This document shows positions 50,430-59,040 of a stretch of 64,000 bases of DNA, piece by piece. The DNA lies in NCBI RefSeq assembly GCF_003885045.1, contig NZ_RHJS01000002.1:6193302-6257301 (forward strand). Reading direction: 5' to 3'. Under the pieces are notes generated by a model. That model saw nothing but the letters and a program-made list of their open reading frames with translations. It was not told the origin of the DNA and ran no database searches. How positions within the stretch are numbered: the first letter of the stretch is position 1; each line of letters begins with the position of its first letter. This DNA is from Schaedlerella arabinosiphila. GTDB lineage: Bacteria; Bacillota; Clostridia; Lachnospirales; Lachnospiraceae. Both the position numbers and the translations under genes were made by a program.

Positions 50430-52065
50430 TTTCCCGCCCCTTTTCCCGTTCCGGCTCACGGCACAAGATTTTGTCAAGATTGCCCTTTACGGTCTGCAAT
50501 TCCCGGACGCTTGCTTTCTTCTCCCGGTACTCGTTGTAAAGCGTGTTCTTCTCCCTTGTAAGCTGTTCAATCTCTGCTTGTAGGGCTTTGGACGCTGGCA
50601 GCTTGGAGATTCCCTGTGCCTTGAAATACCGGGCGGCAGATTCGGAAATGATAAACTCGCTTTCGTGCTGCTCCCGGTAGCTCTTACGGGCTTTCTCTGT
50701 TTTCTGTGCTTTTAGCCCGTCACGGGCTGGCTTGGTCTTGATATACGCCAATAGCTGTTTCTGCAAGTCCTTTTTCTCCCGTAAAGTGCTTTCCACGGCT
50801 TTCAGTTTCCCGGTCACTTCATGCAGTCCGGCACTGGCAGCGGCAAGGGCGGCTTCCAGTTCCTCCGGGGAAGAAAAGCCGGATTCCTCGTAAACGCTCA
50901 TGGTAGCCGCCATTTGCTTCAAGTTGTGCAAGGTCGCCCATTTCTCATAGCCTTTCCCCTTGCCCTCGGCTTTCTTGGCGGCTATGTCTACCATGCGCTG
51001 TACAACTTCCCGTTGGGAAGCGTCTTGTTTCGGTGCGTTTATGGCGGTTTTATTCCGCTGTAAGCGGTCTTTTATGCTGCGGGGGTATTCCTGTTGGGGT
51101 AGGGGCGTTTCGGCGGCTCTGGCGGCGTTCTGTGCGTTTTGGGTGAGTGCTTCCAGTATGGCGGCATGGTCAAAATCATCACCTAATTTCCGGGCTGTGA
51201 TTGGCTTCGTCCTGTCCGGCGTGAGATAGGACAATCTCCCCCGGCTCTCCTTGACGGTCACGCCCTGTTGCAGCAGCTTCCCGGAAAAGTCCTCAAAGGA
51301 AATGGCAGAGGACAGGGCAGCTCGGATTGTGCGCCTTAGCTTCTCCTTGTCGGTTTCAAACTTGGTCTGTTTGGGCGGCTCTCCTGTGGTGGCTTGGGAA
51401 GCGTTCTCTTTATCCAGTGCGGCTTGTCCTTTCCGTTTCGCCCAATACTCACGCTCGGTAATGCGGTTCTTGCTCCCGTTCAGCAAGTCAATCTGATAGA
51501 GGTTTTCCCGGTGGCACATCTCCATGACTTCCGCTTTGAAGTATTCCATAGCTGCGTCTGTACAGCGGTGCTTGCAGCCCTCCCTTGTGTCGGCTGGTCT
51601 TTCCATGTAGGGTAGCAAGGGTACTTCCTCAATCCGTAGGGAATTGATTACGATATGCACATGAATGTTGCCGCTGTGGTTATGCCCGTCCGGGTGGGTG
51701 CATACCAACGCTTGGTGTCCGGGGAAATGCGTCTTGCAAAATTCCTCGCCCAATGCTTGCGCCCGGTCTACGGTCAAGCCGTTGTCTGGTGCGTCACGGG
51801 GGTCAAAGGAAATAATATAGTGGTGGCTCTTTACGTCCTCCCGCTTCTGGTTCTTGCCGTATTTGAGATTAGAGCGCATACAGGCGATTGCAAAATCTTC
51901 ATCACCGCAATTCAGAGAGGAAATGAGATAGCCTGTCCTCGGAACAATCTGCCCGTTTTCATCAAGAGTGGGCTTCATGGTAAACTCGTCATGCTCAAAA
52001 GTTAGGTACTGCTCGGCAGCTCCGTAATCGGCATTTTTAGAGCTGATATGTTTGAATGTTGCCAA
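50419..52065 (-). CDS. Relaxase (MobA/VirD2-type), module C
   Basis: About 548 residues. Relaxase domain PF03432: ATFKHISSKNADYGAAEQYL (catalytic Tyr in the early YGAAEQYL block) and histidine triad SGNIHVHIVINSLR. The C-terminal half is coiled coil (SAGLHEVTGKLKAVESTLRE). I favour TTG at 52065 (MATFK start, AGTAGG 8 bp upstream) over GTG 52074. Overlaps mobC by about 29 bp. It is a different relaxase type from module B. Confidence 0.9.
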   Translation of the reverse strand: MATFKHISSKNADYGAAEQYLTFEHDEFTMKPTLDENGQIVPRTGYLISSLNCGDEDFAIACMRSNLKYGKNQKREDVKSHHYIISFDPRDAPDNGLTVDRAQALGEEFCKTHFPGHQALVCTHPDGHNHSGNIHVHIVINSLRIEEVPLLPYMERPADTREGCKHRCTDAAMEYFKAEVMEMCHRENLYQIDLLNGSKNRITEREYWAKRKGQAALDKENASQATTGEPPKQTKFETDKEKLRRTIRAALSSAISFEDFSGKLLQQGVTVKESRGRLSYLTPDRTKPITARKLGDDFDHAAILEALTQNAQNAARAAETPLPQQEYPRSIKDRLQRNKTAINAPKQDASQREVVQRMVDIAAKKAEGKGKGYEKWATLHNLKQMAATMSVYEESGFSSPEELEAALAAASAGLHEVTGKLKAVESTLREKKDLQKQLLAYIKTKPARDGLKAQKTEKARKSYREQHESEFIISESAARYFKAQGISKLPASKALQAEIEQLTREKNTLYNEYREKKASVRELQTVKGNLDKILCREPEREKGRENER

Positions 52066-52432
52066 CGGCTTCACCTACTTTCTGCAAGACTTCAAACTTC
52101 AAGGCGGCAAGCTCCGCTGTGGCGGCTCGTACCTCTTGGGAGAGGGCATTATAGGGTACGCCGTACTCGTTCAGACAGCGGGCAATCTGGTTCAAGTTGC
52201 CGCCGATTTTCCCGTACTCGGCTGTGAGTTTCCCAACGGCAGAGAGTAATTCATCATTGACCGGGGAAACGGTAATAACCGGGCGTATGCTTGACTTAAT
52301 GAGGGCTTGCCGGATAAACTCGGCTTGGCTCATTTTGCAGAGGGTGACACGCTCGGAAAACTCTGCATATTCTTCCTCAGTCAAGCGTGTTTTGATTACC
52401 CGGTGACGGTGTGGCGTGTTGTATCTTTTCAT
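52037..52432 (-). CDS. mobC: MobC-family relaxosome protein, module C
   Basis: 131 residues; ATG 52432 has AAAGGAGG upstream. MKRYNTPHRHRVIKTRLTEE (RHH-like), then GKIGGNLNQIARCLNEYGVP, the MobC signature. Works with the relaxase encoded directly downstream at the hairpin-containing region upstream. Confidence 0.9.
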   Translation of the reverse strand: MKRYNTPHRHRVIKTRLTEEEYAEFSERVTLCKMSQAEFIRQALIKSSIRPVITVSPVNDELLSAVGKLTAEYGKIGGNLNQIARCLNEYGVPYNALSQEVRAATAELAALKFEVLQKVGEAVGNIQTYQL

Positions 52433-52490
52433 GGCTGTGAACCTCCTTTCGTGGGTGGATTTTTTCAAGCGGCGCAAGCCGCAAAAAGGC

Positions 52491-52516
52491 GGGCTTGGGG
52501 TGGCAACCCCAACAAG
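52491..52516 (+). other. Candidate oriT hairpin, module C
   Basis: GGGCTTGGGGTGGCAACCCC followed by AACAAG: stem TTGGGGT/ACCCCAA with a GGCA loop, then CAAGATT. It shares CCCCAACAAG and the stem with module B (37958-37985), and lies 60 bp upstream of mobC, the usual place for an oriT. Confidence 0.5.
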
Positions 52517-52757
52517 ATTCCCATAGGACAAAATGAGCCGGTAGGCGAAATTTGGTACTGTGGTAGAATCTTGCTCTTAGAAAGTGGCGGCTTCCTCTGT
52601 GTGGGCTTCCGCTGATACCCTCGACGGAGAGGGCGGGGCTTCTGCCAACTTTGCGGCGGTATTTCGCTCTCAATATCTTTAGTACCGCAAGCGTGGATTT
52701 TGCCAAAGCTGCGGCGATATTTCTCCCTCAAATACTACAAACCAGCAAAAAGCAAAA

Positions 52758-52781
52758 TGGACGTTGATTTACGGAAATTTC
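52758..52781 (-). promoter_or_regulatory. 24-nt conserved box, copy 2
   Basis: TGGACGTTGA followed by TTTACGGAAATTTC, 21 of 24 identical to 25951-25974 and likewise upstream of a minus-strand ICE operon (mobC-relaxase). Confidence 0.45.
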
Positions 52782-52870
52782 CCCTCATTCCTTACAAAAC
52801 CACACAAGCCCGAATAGGCGGGAATTTTCAGAAATTTCTTTCTATCCCCCTTTGCACGGCATAATACCGA

Positions 52871-52879
52871 CATTTTTTG
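52871..52879. repeat. Target-site duplication of IS66 copy 2, left
   Basis: CATTTTTTG, repeated at 55501-55509. IS66 elements usually make 8-bp duplications; the extra base may be part of the IS end. Confidence 0.8.
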
Positions 52880-52964
52880 GTAAGCGATTCAAAACCTACC
52901 GTAGTGCATAATCTCTCTTTCCCTGCTATACTGCTTCTAAAAGAGCAGAAGGAGGAATCAGTCA

Positions 52965-53303
52965 GTGAATGTACATTACAGCCATGAGGAATGGAGGATG
53001 ATCTTTAGCCAGCGGCTCCAAAGTGGTCTCTCCGTTCGTAAGTGGTGTGAGAAGAACAACTTCAAATATGATACCTATAAATACTGGGAGAAAAAGATCC
53101 GGAGGATGGACACCGAACCAGAATCCTTTCCTGTTGCAGAACAGCCTTTCATAGAGCTCCCGCTCTTCCACCAGGAATTGCCAACGATACCGGAATCCCT
53201 TTCCCTAGAGGTCCGATACCACGAATTTCATGTGGGCATCCACAAAAACGCAGATATGGGACAGGTTTCAGGAGTACTGCGGCTCCTGCAGTCCCTATGC
53301 TGA
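52965..53303 (+). CDS. tnpA: IS66 TnpA accessory protein, copy 2
   Basis: 112 residues, identical to copy 1 (48914-49252). HTH-like WRMIFSQRLQSGLSVRKWCE. GAAGGAGG precedes the ATG region. Confidence 0.93.
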   Translation: MNVHYSHEEWRMIFSQRLQSGLSVRKWCEKNNFKYDTYKYWEKKIRRMDTEPESFPVAEQPFIELPLFHQELPTIPESLSLEVRYHEFHVGIHKNADMGQVSGVLRLLQSLC

Positions 53304-53674
53304 GCATGATCACCCAGGGGGCGGAACATATCTTCCTCGCCTGTGGTGCGACGGATTTTCGAAAACAGATTGAGGGGCTCGCAGCCCTCGTTACTTTGAA
53401 ATACCATTTGGATCCCTATTCCCCGGTCTGTGTATTTTTGTTCTGCAATAAAAAACGAGATTGTCTGAAAGCACTCCGTTTTGAAGGTGGAAACGGATTC
53501 CTCCTGGCAACAAAGAAGCTCCTGCCGGACATGCGTTTCCAATGGCCCAGGACACCTGACGATATCAAAGACATCACTGCGCAGCAGGTACGCTGGCTCC
53601 TGGAGGGGCTGTCTATTGAACAGAAATATGCGCATAAGCCGGTAAAGATACAGCCGGAGGATACCTGCTTCTGA
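53297..53674 (+). CDS. tnpB: IS66 TnpB accessory protein, copy 2
   Basis: 125 residues, identical to copy 1. Starts within the last codons of tnpA, consistent with translational coupling. Confidence 0.95.
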   Translation: MLSMITQGAEHIFLACGATDFRKQIEGLAALVTLKYHLDPYSPVCVFLFCNKKRDCLKALRFEGGNGFLLATKKLLPDMRFQWPRTPDDIKDITAQQVRWLLEGLSIEQKYAHKPVKIQPEDTCF

Positions 53675-53809
53675 GCAGAAAAAATGACGGATAACCCACG
53701 GATTATCCTTAAAAAATCAGCATTTTTCAGGTCAAAAAAAAGCCTGGAATGCTGATTTTTTCATAAAAAGATGTTAAAATGAAGGAAATGCGGGGAGGGA
53801 GGAAGAGCC
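53675..53809 (+). other. Hairpins between tnpB and tnpC of IS66
   Basis: GGATAAcccacggaTTATCC and a longer stem AAAAAATCAGCAT with ATGCTGATTTTTT (53712-53762) separate tnpB from tnpC; the second ends in a T run and may attenuate tnpC expression. Copy 1 carries the same sequence at 48408-48542. Confidence 0.6.
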
Positions 53810-55435
53810 ATGCAGACAGCAGCACAACAGGAAGAAGTAACCAGACTGCGGGAACAGGTGGAATCTCTGAAAAAGATGCTGGGAGAACGGGATGCACAGA
53901 TCGAAAGACAACGTATCCAGATCGAGAACCTGACCCAGGCAGTTTTGCATGCGCGTAAAAAGATGTATGGCCCATCCAGTGAGGCCACCCAGGTTACAGG
54001 ACAGCTGAACCTGTTTCCGGAGCAGGAGCAGCTCCTGCAGGAACTGGCAAAACAACAGAAAGAGATCACAGTACCGGAGCATACACGGAAAGTACGTCAG
54101 GCAGGTGTGCGCTCAGAAATGCTCTCTTCTCTTGAAACAGAGATCGAACGCTGCGTAGTAAGTGAAGAAGAAACCTGCCCTGTATGCGGTGCACAACTGA
54201 CAAAAGTAGGAGAAAAAGTAGTACGGACCGAAGTGGTATATGAACCAGCGAAGCTGAAAGTAAAACAGTATGTGCAGGAGATAAAAAAATGTACAAAATG
54301 CGGCAGCCAAGACAGTGAGAAGCTGTCCCCCACATTCGTAGCGGCCAGAGTCCCCAAAGGTTTGCTCCCACATTCGATCGCAAGTCCATCCCTGGTTGCA
54401 GGGATCCTATACCAGAAATATGATATGGGAATCCCCCTGGCAAGGCAGGAGCGGGACTGGTACCGCATTGGGCTTAGTATCTACCGTTCCACCATGTCGC
54501 ATTGGGTGATCCGATGCAGTCAGGAATGGCTGGAGCCGATCTTCCTGAGGATGCACCAGGTCATCATGGAGACCTGCTCCGTATTGATGGGTGACGAAAC
54601 CCGGATCCAATGCAACAAGGAACCGGGAAAGAAGGCCAGCAGCGAATCCTTCATGTGGGTGGTGCGGACCGGAAGCTTTGAAAAGATCCGCGCAGTGCTC
54701 TTCCACTATGCAAGGACCCGTTCCGGAGCAGAAGCAAAACGGCTGTATACCGGATTTGCTGGATATCTGGTAACAGATGCCTGCGACAGCTACGAAAAAG
54801 TAGAAGGAGTCAGCCGGGCTCTGTGCTGGTCGCATCTGCGTCGCTACTATATAGAGAGCATCCCGCTGGACTCTGCGGGAAAGGAGCTAAAGGGGAGCAA
54901 AGGAGCGGAGGCGCGAGAATGGTGCGACCAGCTTTTTAAAATCGAAAAAAAGATTCAGGGCCTAGAACCGCAGGAGCGGCTGGAGAAACGCAAAGAACTG
55001 AGCCAGCCGGTACTTGAGGCTTTTTGGTCATGGGTAGAAGAAACGAGCGAAAAATATACTGCCAACGAATCTTTGAAAAAGGCGCTGCAATACAGCCGGA
55101 ACCAGAAAAAATATCTGAATACCTTCATGGAGGATGGAAGGCTTCCGATTTCGAATAATGAGTGCGAAGCCTGTATACGTCCCTTTGCAACCGGCCGTAA
55201 ATCCTGGCTGTTTGCGGACACACCGGAAGGGGCGAGAGCCAGTGGGATTGTCTATTCACTGGTAGAATCATCGAAATTGAATCAATTGGATGTATTCCGA
55301 TATCTGTCTTATCTGTTGGAAAAGATGCCGGAAATTGATTACCAGTATCAAAATGATCCAAGTATTTTGGATCCATATCTGCCATGGTCCAGGGAACTCC
55401 CGGAATACTGTAGAATTCAGAAAAAGATGAAATGA
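53810..55435 (+). CDS. tnpC: IS66 transposase TnpC, copy 2
   Basis: 541 residues, identical to copy 1: coiled coil, zinc finger, DDE core and IS66 C-terminal domain. GGGAGGGAGGAAGAGCC precedes the ATG. Confidence 0.96.
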   Translation: MQTAAQQEEVTRLREQVESLKKMLGERDAQIERQRIQIENLTQAVLHARKKMYGPSSEATQVTGQLNLFPEQEQLLQELAKQQKEITVPEHTRKVRQAGVRSEMLSSLETEIERCVVSEEETCPVCGAQLTKVGEKVVRTEVVYEPAKLKVKQYVQEIKKCTKCGSQDSEKLSPTFVAARVPKGLLPHSIASPSLVAGILYQKYDMGIPLARQERDWYRIGLSIYRSTMSHWVIRCSQEWLEPIFLRMHQVIMETCSVLMGDETRIQCNKEPGKKASSESFMWVVRTGSFEKIRAVLFHYARTRSGAEAKRLYTGFAGYLVTDACDSYEKVEGVSRALCWSHLRRYYIESIPLDSAGKELKGSKGAEAREWCDQLFKIEKKIQGLEPQERLEKRKELSQPVLEAFWSWVEETSEKYTANESLKKALQYSRNQKKYLNTFMEDGRLPISNNECEACIRPFATGRKSWLFADTPEGARASGIVYSLVESSKLNQLDVFRYLSYLLEKMPEIDYQYQNDPSILDPYLPWSRELPEYCRIQKKMK

Positions 55436-55500
55436 TCTGTTATGGAAGTATTACCATAGCAGATCATTTTTTACAATACGGTTTCTTTTGCATCGCTTAC

Positions 55501-55509
55501 CATTTTTTG
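55501..55509. repeat. Target-site duplication of IS66 copy 2, right
   Basis: CATTTTTTG, matching 52871-52879. Confidence 0.8.
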
Positions 55510-55528
55510 AAAATGCCAAAAATGGGCG

Positions 55529-55562
55529 CAAAAAAACAGGAAACCTTTTCTTGATTTCCTGT
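55529..55562 (-). terminator. Terminator after the module C HTH gene
   Basis: On the minus strand ACAGGAAA pairs with TTTCCTGT and is followed by a run of T, 30 bp after the HTH stop. The IS insertion lies just beyond it. Confidence 0.75.
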
Positions 55563-55590
55563 CTTGGTGTGCCGTTCTATGTAGCGGCGG

Positions 55591-55815
55591 TTATTCTGTT
55601 TTGGTATATGGTTGTTCATCAAAACGGAACTTGAACAATGCAGCAACAAGCCGGGATTTTATGCTGTCCTCCGTATCCCTGTCGATATGCCCGTTTTCAA
55701 TGGCAGCAATTCGGATTCGCTTGCTGTAATGCCGTAAAACCTCGTCCACGGCTTCCGGCTCTCCGCTGGTCGCCCTGACAATCGTTTCATAGGGTAAAAG
55801 GCTCGGATTCCCCAT
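55591..55815 (-). CDS. Orf8-like helix-turn-helix protein, module C
   Basis: 74 residues; MGNPSLLPYETIVRATSGEP then AVDEVLRHYSKRIRIAAI matches the Orf8 family at 25189. ATG 55815 has GGAGG 9 bp upstream. Overlaps the sigma gene stop by 29 bp, the same coupling as in module A. Confidence 0.85.
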   Translation of the reverse strand: MGNPSLLPYETIVRATSGEPEAVDEVLRHYSKRIRIAAIENGHIDRDTEDSIKSRLVAALFKFRFDEQPYTKTE

Positions 55816-56245
55816 GTGAAAGCACCTCCATTTCTTTGTGCAGAAGCTGTAAAGTCCTGCGGATTTGATACCCGGTCGTACTCCGGCAACGTCCGTACAT
55901 TTCCCCGATTTCCCGCTGTGTGTAATGCCCGAAAAAGTAAAGGAAAATGATTTCCCGGTTCTTCTCCGGCAGAGATAACAGGGCGGCGGCAAGCTCCCCA
56001 TTGGTGAGGATAACTGTCTGACCGCATATCGTAATGGGGTATTCTTCATAGGGTGCTTCAAAATATTCGTCTGTTGTGCCTAAAGGATAAAATTTTTCTT
56101 CTGTGAGGTATTCAAGGGATATTTCTTTTTGCCGCCGCCTGCTCCTGTCACGCCATGCGTTGATAGCCGCAAAGCGTATGACGGTTTTGCAATAGCCGTT
56201 GAAAGTATACATGATGTGTTCTCTGTATGCTTCTGTGCAAGGCAT
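55787..56245 (-). CDS. Sigma-70 family sigma factor, module C
   Basis: 152 residues: MPCTEAYREHIMYTFNGYCK N-terminus, REIIFLYFFGHYTQREIGEM then RRTLQLLHKEMEV as region 4. ATG 56245 has AAAGGGGGG upstream. Third sigma gene of this kind in the window, after 25424 and 34481. Confidence 0.85.
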   Translation of the reverse strand: MPCTEAYREHIMYTFNGYCKTVIRFAAINAWRDRSRRRQKEISLEYLTEEKFYPLGTTDEYFEAPYEEYPITICGQTVILTNGELAAALLSLPEKNREIIFLYFFGHYTQREIGEMYGRCRSTTGYQIRRTLQLLHKEMEVLSHGESEPFTL

Positions 56246-56272
56246 ATATGATTCCCCCCTTTCTCCCACATG

Positions 56273-56392
56273 GGGTTATGCTATGGTTTAATAGCTTCTT
56301 TTTATGATGATAATGGGTGACAGCAGTTTTTCTGTCTCCTCTTATCTGCTCAACTGCGAAAACAGATGGTGTATCAACGGCGGGCATAACCC
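56273..56392. other. Long-range inverted repeat upstream of module C sigma gene
   Basis: GGGTTATGC and GCATAACCC (9 bp, perfect) flank about 100 nt between the MATE stop and the sigma start. An open frame on the minus strand here (56148-56387) lacks a ribosome site. It could be a leader structure comparable to those in modules A and B. Confidence 0.4.
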
Positions 56393-56398
56393 GTCATT

Positions 56399-57778
56399 TT
56401 ACTGTGGACTAGTTTGACTAATATATGTTGCATTTTTTTGTTTTCTTAATTCTACCCCCACTAGCACAACAGATAGCACAAACGCTGAAAAATCAGCGAC
56501 AGGTCCCGCAAGCAATACTCCCATAATTCCGAAACGAAGCGGGAGCAACAGGGTAAGCGGAATCAAGAAAAAGGTCTGCCTTGTTAATGCCAACAGAGCG
56601 CCTTTTAACGCTTTTCCTATTGCAGTAAAAAAGCTGGAAGAAAGCAACTGTACACCATTTACCAACACCATGAAAAGATAGGTACGCATGAACAAAACAG
56701 CAAATTCAAAATACAGCTCGTCGCCGTCTCCGAATAGTGAAATGATAGAATGCGGGAAAAATTGAAATGCGATGAAGCCAATGGCAGAAACGACGAGGTT
56801 CCATTTTACTGCAAGCAGATAAGCTTCCCGTACACGATGATATTGCCTTGCCCCATAGTTGAAGCCGATAATCGGCTGTGTTCCCTGCGAGATTCCCACA
56901 ACAATCGCAAGAAGGATGGCATTTGTTTTCATAACGATTCCGCAAGCAGCCAAGGGAATATCCGTTCCATATTTTGTTAATGCGCCGTAATAAGTCAAAG
57001 AATTGTATTGAATGATTTGAATCACGGTAACTGCAATCTGGTTTGAACTGCTGCTGATTCCCATGCTGCAAATTTTCAGACTTTCTCTGATGTCCAGCAA
57101 AAACGACTCTTTTTCAAAATGGATTGTTTGGAAACGCCATATATAACGGACTGCGAGTATGAAAGAAAAAATTTGCCCAATGACCGTTGCCCAAGCTCCG
57201 CCGGCAATTCCCCAATCGCAAGCAAAAATAAAAATAGGGTCAAGAATGGTATTGATAATAGCTCCCACAACCATGCAGACCATCGAATACTTTGGTTTTC
57301 CATCTGCTCGAATCAAATTGCTCATGCCATTCGTTACGATAAGAAACGGCATTCCAATCAATGTGATGCTGGCATATTGCTTTGCATATGGAAACACATC
57401 TGTCGTTGCCCCAAATGCCTTTAGAAGCAAAGGCAACAGAGCTTCGCCAACCAACAAATAGATAATTCCGAAAATCCCCATTAGAACAATGCCATTTCCC
57501 GCTGCTTTGGCGGCAGCTTTCGGCTCTTTGCGTCCAAGACAGAGGGAAACACGGGAAGCACTACCAATTCCAACCAGCAGTGCAATGGCAAGGCAGATGG
57601 TAGAGAACGGGTAGGCAACATTGGTTGCTGCATTTCCCAAATAGCCGACCCCTTGACCAATAAAAATCTGATCCACAATATTGTAGATTGAGCCGACAAG
57701 AGACGCCACAATACTTGGAACAGCAAAATTTTTCAACAGCTTTGAAATTTTTTCACAGCCCAGCGGATTTTCAGTCAT
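56399..57778 (-). CDS. MATE-family multidrug efflux transporter
   Basis: 459 residues with 12 hydrophobic segments. The N-terminus NFAVPSIVASLVGSIYNIVD then FIGQGVGYLGNAATNV is a standard MATE start, and SQGTQPIIGFNYGARQYHRV is the signature of the second half. A cation-coupled drug exporter of the inner membrane. It overlaps the MarR gene stop by 8 bp. Accessory cargo of module C. Confidence 0.93.
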   Translation of the reverse strand: MTENPLGCEKISKLLKNFAVPSIVASLVGSIYNIVDQIFIGQGVGYLGNAATNVAYPFSTICLAIALLVGIGSASRVSLCLGRKEPKAAAKAAGNGIVLMGIFGIIYLLVGEALLPLLLKAFGATTDVFPYAKQYASITLIGMPFLIVTNGMSNLIRADGKPKYSMVCMVVGAIINTILDPIFIFACDWGIAGGAWATVIGQIFSFILAVRYIWRFQTIHFEKESFLLDIRESLKICSMGISSSSNQIAVTVIQIIQYNSLTYYGALTKYGTDIPLAACGIVMKTNAILLAIVVGISQGTQPIIGFNYGARQYHRVREAYLLAVKWNLVVSAIGFIAFQFFPHSIISLFGDGDELYFEFAVLFMRTYLFMVLVNGVQLLSSSFFTAIGKALKGALLALTRQTFFLIPLTLLLPLRFGIMGVLLAGPVADFSAFVLSVVLVGVELRKQKNATYISQTSPQ

Positions 57779-58220
57779 TGAATTCCTCCCCCTTTCTCTC
57801 TATATGGAGTTCCGATGTGATATTTTTGCCCGCCTGTATTAAGAAATCCATAAAAAGGTTCTGATCAGATTCGCTCATACCCTGCAATAAAAGAGCTTCT
57901 GTCTTTTCGCATATCGTCTGTATCTCGTCAATAATAGACAATGCTCTTTCTGTAGGATACAGCTTACACGTCCTCTTATCCTTATCATGGGGAGAGCGTG
58001 TAATCATTCCCTGCTTTTCTAATGCCGCAACCGTCCGTACAATATTGCTCGGATGAACATAAAACATATCCAGCAAAGAATCTTGTAGAATACCGGGCGA
58101 ATGGCAGATTTTGATTAAGAACATATATTGACTGTTATTGATTCCAAAGGGGGCAAGCTGTTTGTCCAAATAGATTTTGTAAAATCGGTCTGTTACTGAA
58201 AGCCATTTTAATAGTCGCAT
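57771..58220 (-). CDS. MarR-family transcriptional regulator
   Basis: 149 residues. Winged-helix core with MFYVHPSNIVRTVAALEKQG and MITRSPHDKDKRTCKLYPTE (the MarR wing). TAGGAGGAATATATCT precedes the ATG. It presumably represses its own promoter, where a perfect 14-bp palindrome overlaps the -35, and thus the MATE pump. Confidence 0.93.
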   Translation of the reverse strand: MRLLKWLSVTDRFYKIYLDKQLAPFGINNSQYMFLIKICHSPGILQDSLLDMFYVHPSNIVRTVAALEKQGMITRSPHDKDKRTCKLYPTERALSIIDEIQTICEKTEALLLQGMSESDQNLFMDFLIQAGKNITSELHIERKGEEFND

Positions 58221-58245
58221 AGATATATTCCTCCTAACCGCAAGT

Positions 58246-58274
58246 ATTATACATCAATATGCGTGCGCACGCAA
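58246..58274 (-). promoter_or_regulatory. marR-MATE promoter and palindromic operator
   Basis: On the minus strand TTGCGT, a 17-bp spacer and TATAAT. TGCGTGCGCACGCA (58260-58273) is a perfect palindrome overlapping the -35: a likely MarR operator. ACTTGCG recurs after the -10. Confidence 0.75.
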
Positions 58275-58381
58275 GTATTTTTTGAGAGTGTAAAGAATCA
58301 TTACTTTTTGCTGCCGACAACTATTTTCGAATTAAGGTATTTAGTCCTTATAATGTTTTTGTAGATAGGTATGAGAGGGAT

Positions 58382-58544
58382 TCCGTAGTAGTCGGCATTG
58401 TGGGAATGTGTATAACTGGCTGTCTTATGGAATTGTGGGTAACTCTGTTTGCAGGACGTGGGAAAGCTGCTCTTTAGCTTTTCCATGTGCTGTGAATAGA
58501 GTTATCCATGATTCCATAGCCTGTTATGCACATTTCCACAATGC
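58382..58544. repeat. Long hairpin repeat, copy A (163 nt)
   Basis: Folds on itself almost end to end: GGAATGTGTATAAC with GTTATGCACATTTCC, ATGGAATTGTGGGTAACTCT with AGAGTTATCCATGATTCCAT, ACGTGGGAAAGCT with AGCTTTTCCATGT. DnaA-box-like TGTGTATAA (58407-58415) and TTATGCACA (58524-58532) face each other. A direct, covarying copy is at 59041-59204. Confidence 0.85.
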
Positions 58545-58625
58545 TTGTCTTTTGGTCTTTGGTTTTTTTGGTTCGGAATAGCGTGGTGCTGGCGGTCTAT
58601 CTCTTATTTTCGGTTGTTTGCTTCT

Positions 58626-58766
58626 TTACCGTACATGAGCATTCGCGCCCGGATTGTCATTGCCATAGCCCTCCATGAGATTGATCACGCCCCAAATACC
58701 AAGTCCGGCTCCAAGTGCTACAACAAGGGTCTGCAAAACGTCTACTGCGCTATTGAAAAATGCCAT
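58626..58766 (-). pseudogene. Maff2-family membrane protein, 3' truncated
   Basis: 46 codons: MAFFNSAVDVLQTLVVALGA then GLGIWGVINLMEGYGNDNPG, the conserved start of Maff2, a two-helix protein encoded between virD4 and prgI in Tn1549-like ICEs. The frame then diverges (ANAHVR-stop) and the second membrane helix is missing. It marks the right-hand break point where module C sequence joins module A. Confidence 0.8.
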
Positions 58767-59040
58767 GAATATATCCTTTCTGCCGCGTCTGCGGCTGTCC
58801 GGCAAGCGGACAAAAGGCGGTCAGCGTTTTGGTCGCCGCCGCATAAAAAAAACGCCCTGTATGAAAGGCGGTGTCCCCACGCTGCGTAAGTTCTGCGGCG
58901 CGGCGGTATTCAGTTGTAAGGGGTTGGGCGGTACGTCCCACGGTAGGGGCGCGTACCATGTAGCCCGTGTTTACGTTCTTGATTTCCGATCAGCTCCTTA
59001 AAAAATCTTTTTATGAATGACAGGTAGGAAAGGGTCTTTT

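Larger units (their letters stand above)
52433..52879. other. Noncoding region upstream of mobC, module C
   Basis: 447 bp without a gene. It has GCGGCGCAAGCCGC (small dyad), the oriT-like hairpin at 52491-52516 and the 24-nt conserved box at 52758-52781, and ends at the left border of IS66 copy 2. Confidence 0.6.
52880..55500 (+). mobile_element. IS66-family element, copy 2 (2621 bp)
   Basis: Same length and same three proteins as copy 1 but inverted. Flanked by CATTTTTTG on both sides, so it is a simple insertion between mobC and the HTH gene of module C. Confidence 0.95.

Noticed and set aside
46717..55500. IS66 pair as an active composite transposon or an inverted segment
   Set aside because: Copy 2 keeps its own target duplication, so there was no inversion between the copies; copy 1 flanks are not duplicates, and no 8-bp repeat brackets the whole 8.8 kb.
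56148..56387. 79-codon minus-strand frame upstream of the module C sigma gene
   Set aside because: Overlaps the sigma gene in another frame and has no ribosome site; kept only as a possible leader region.
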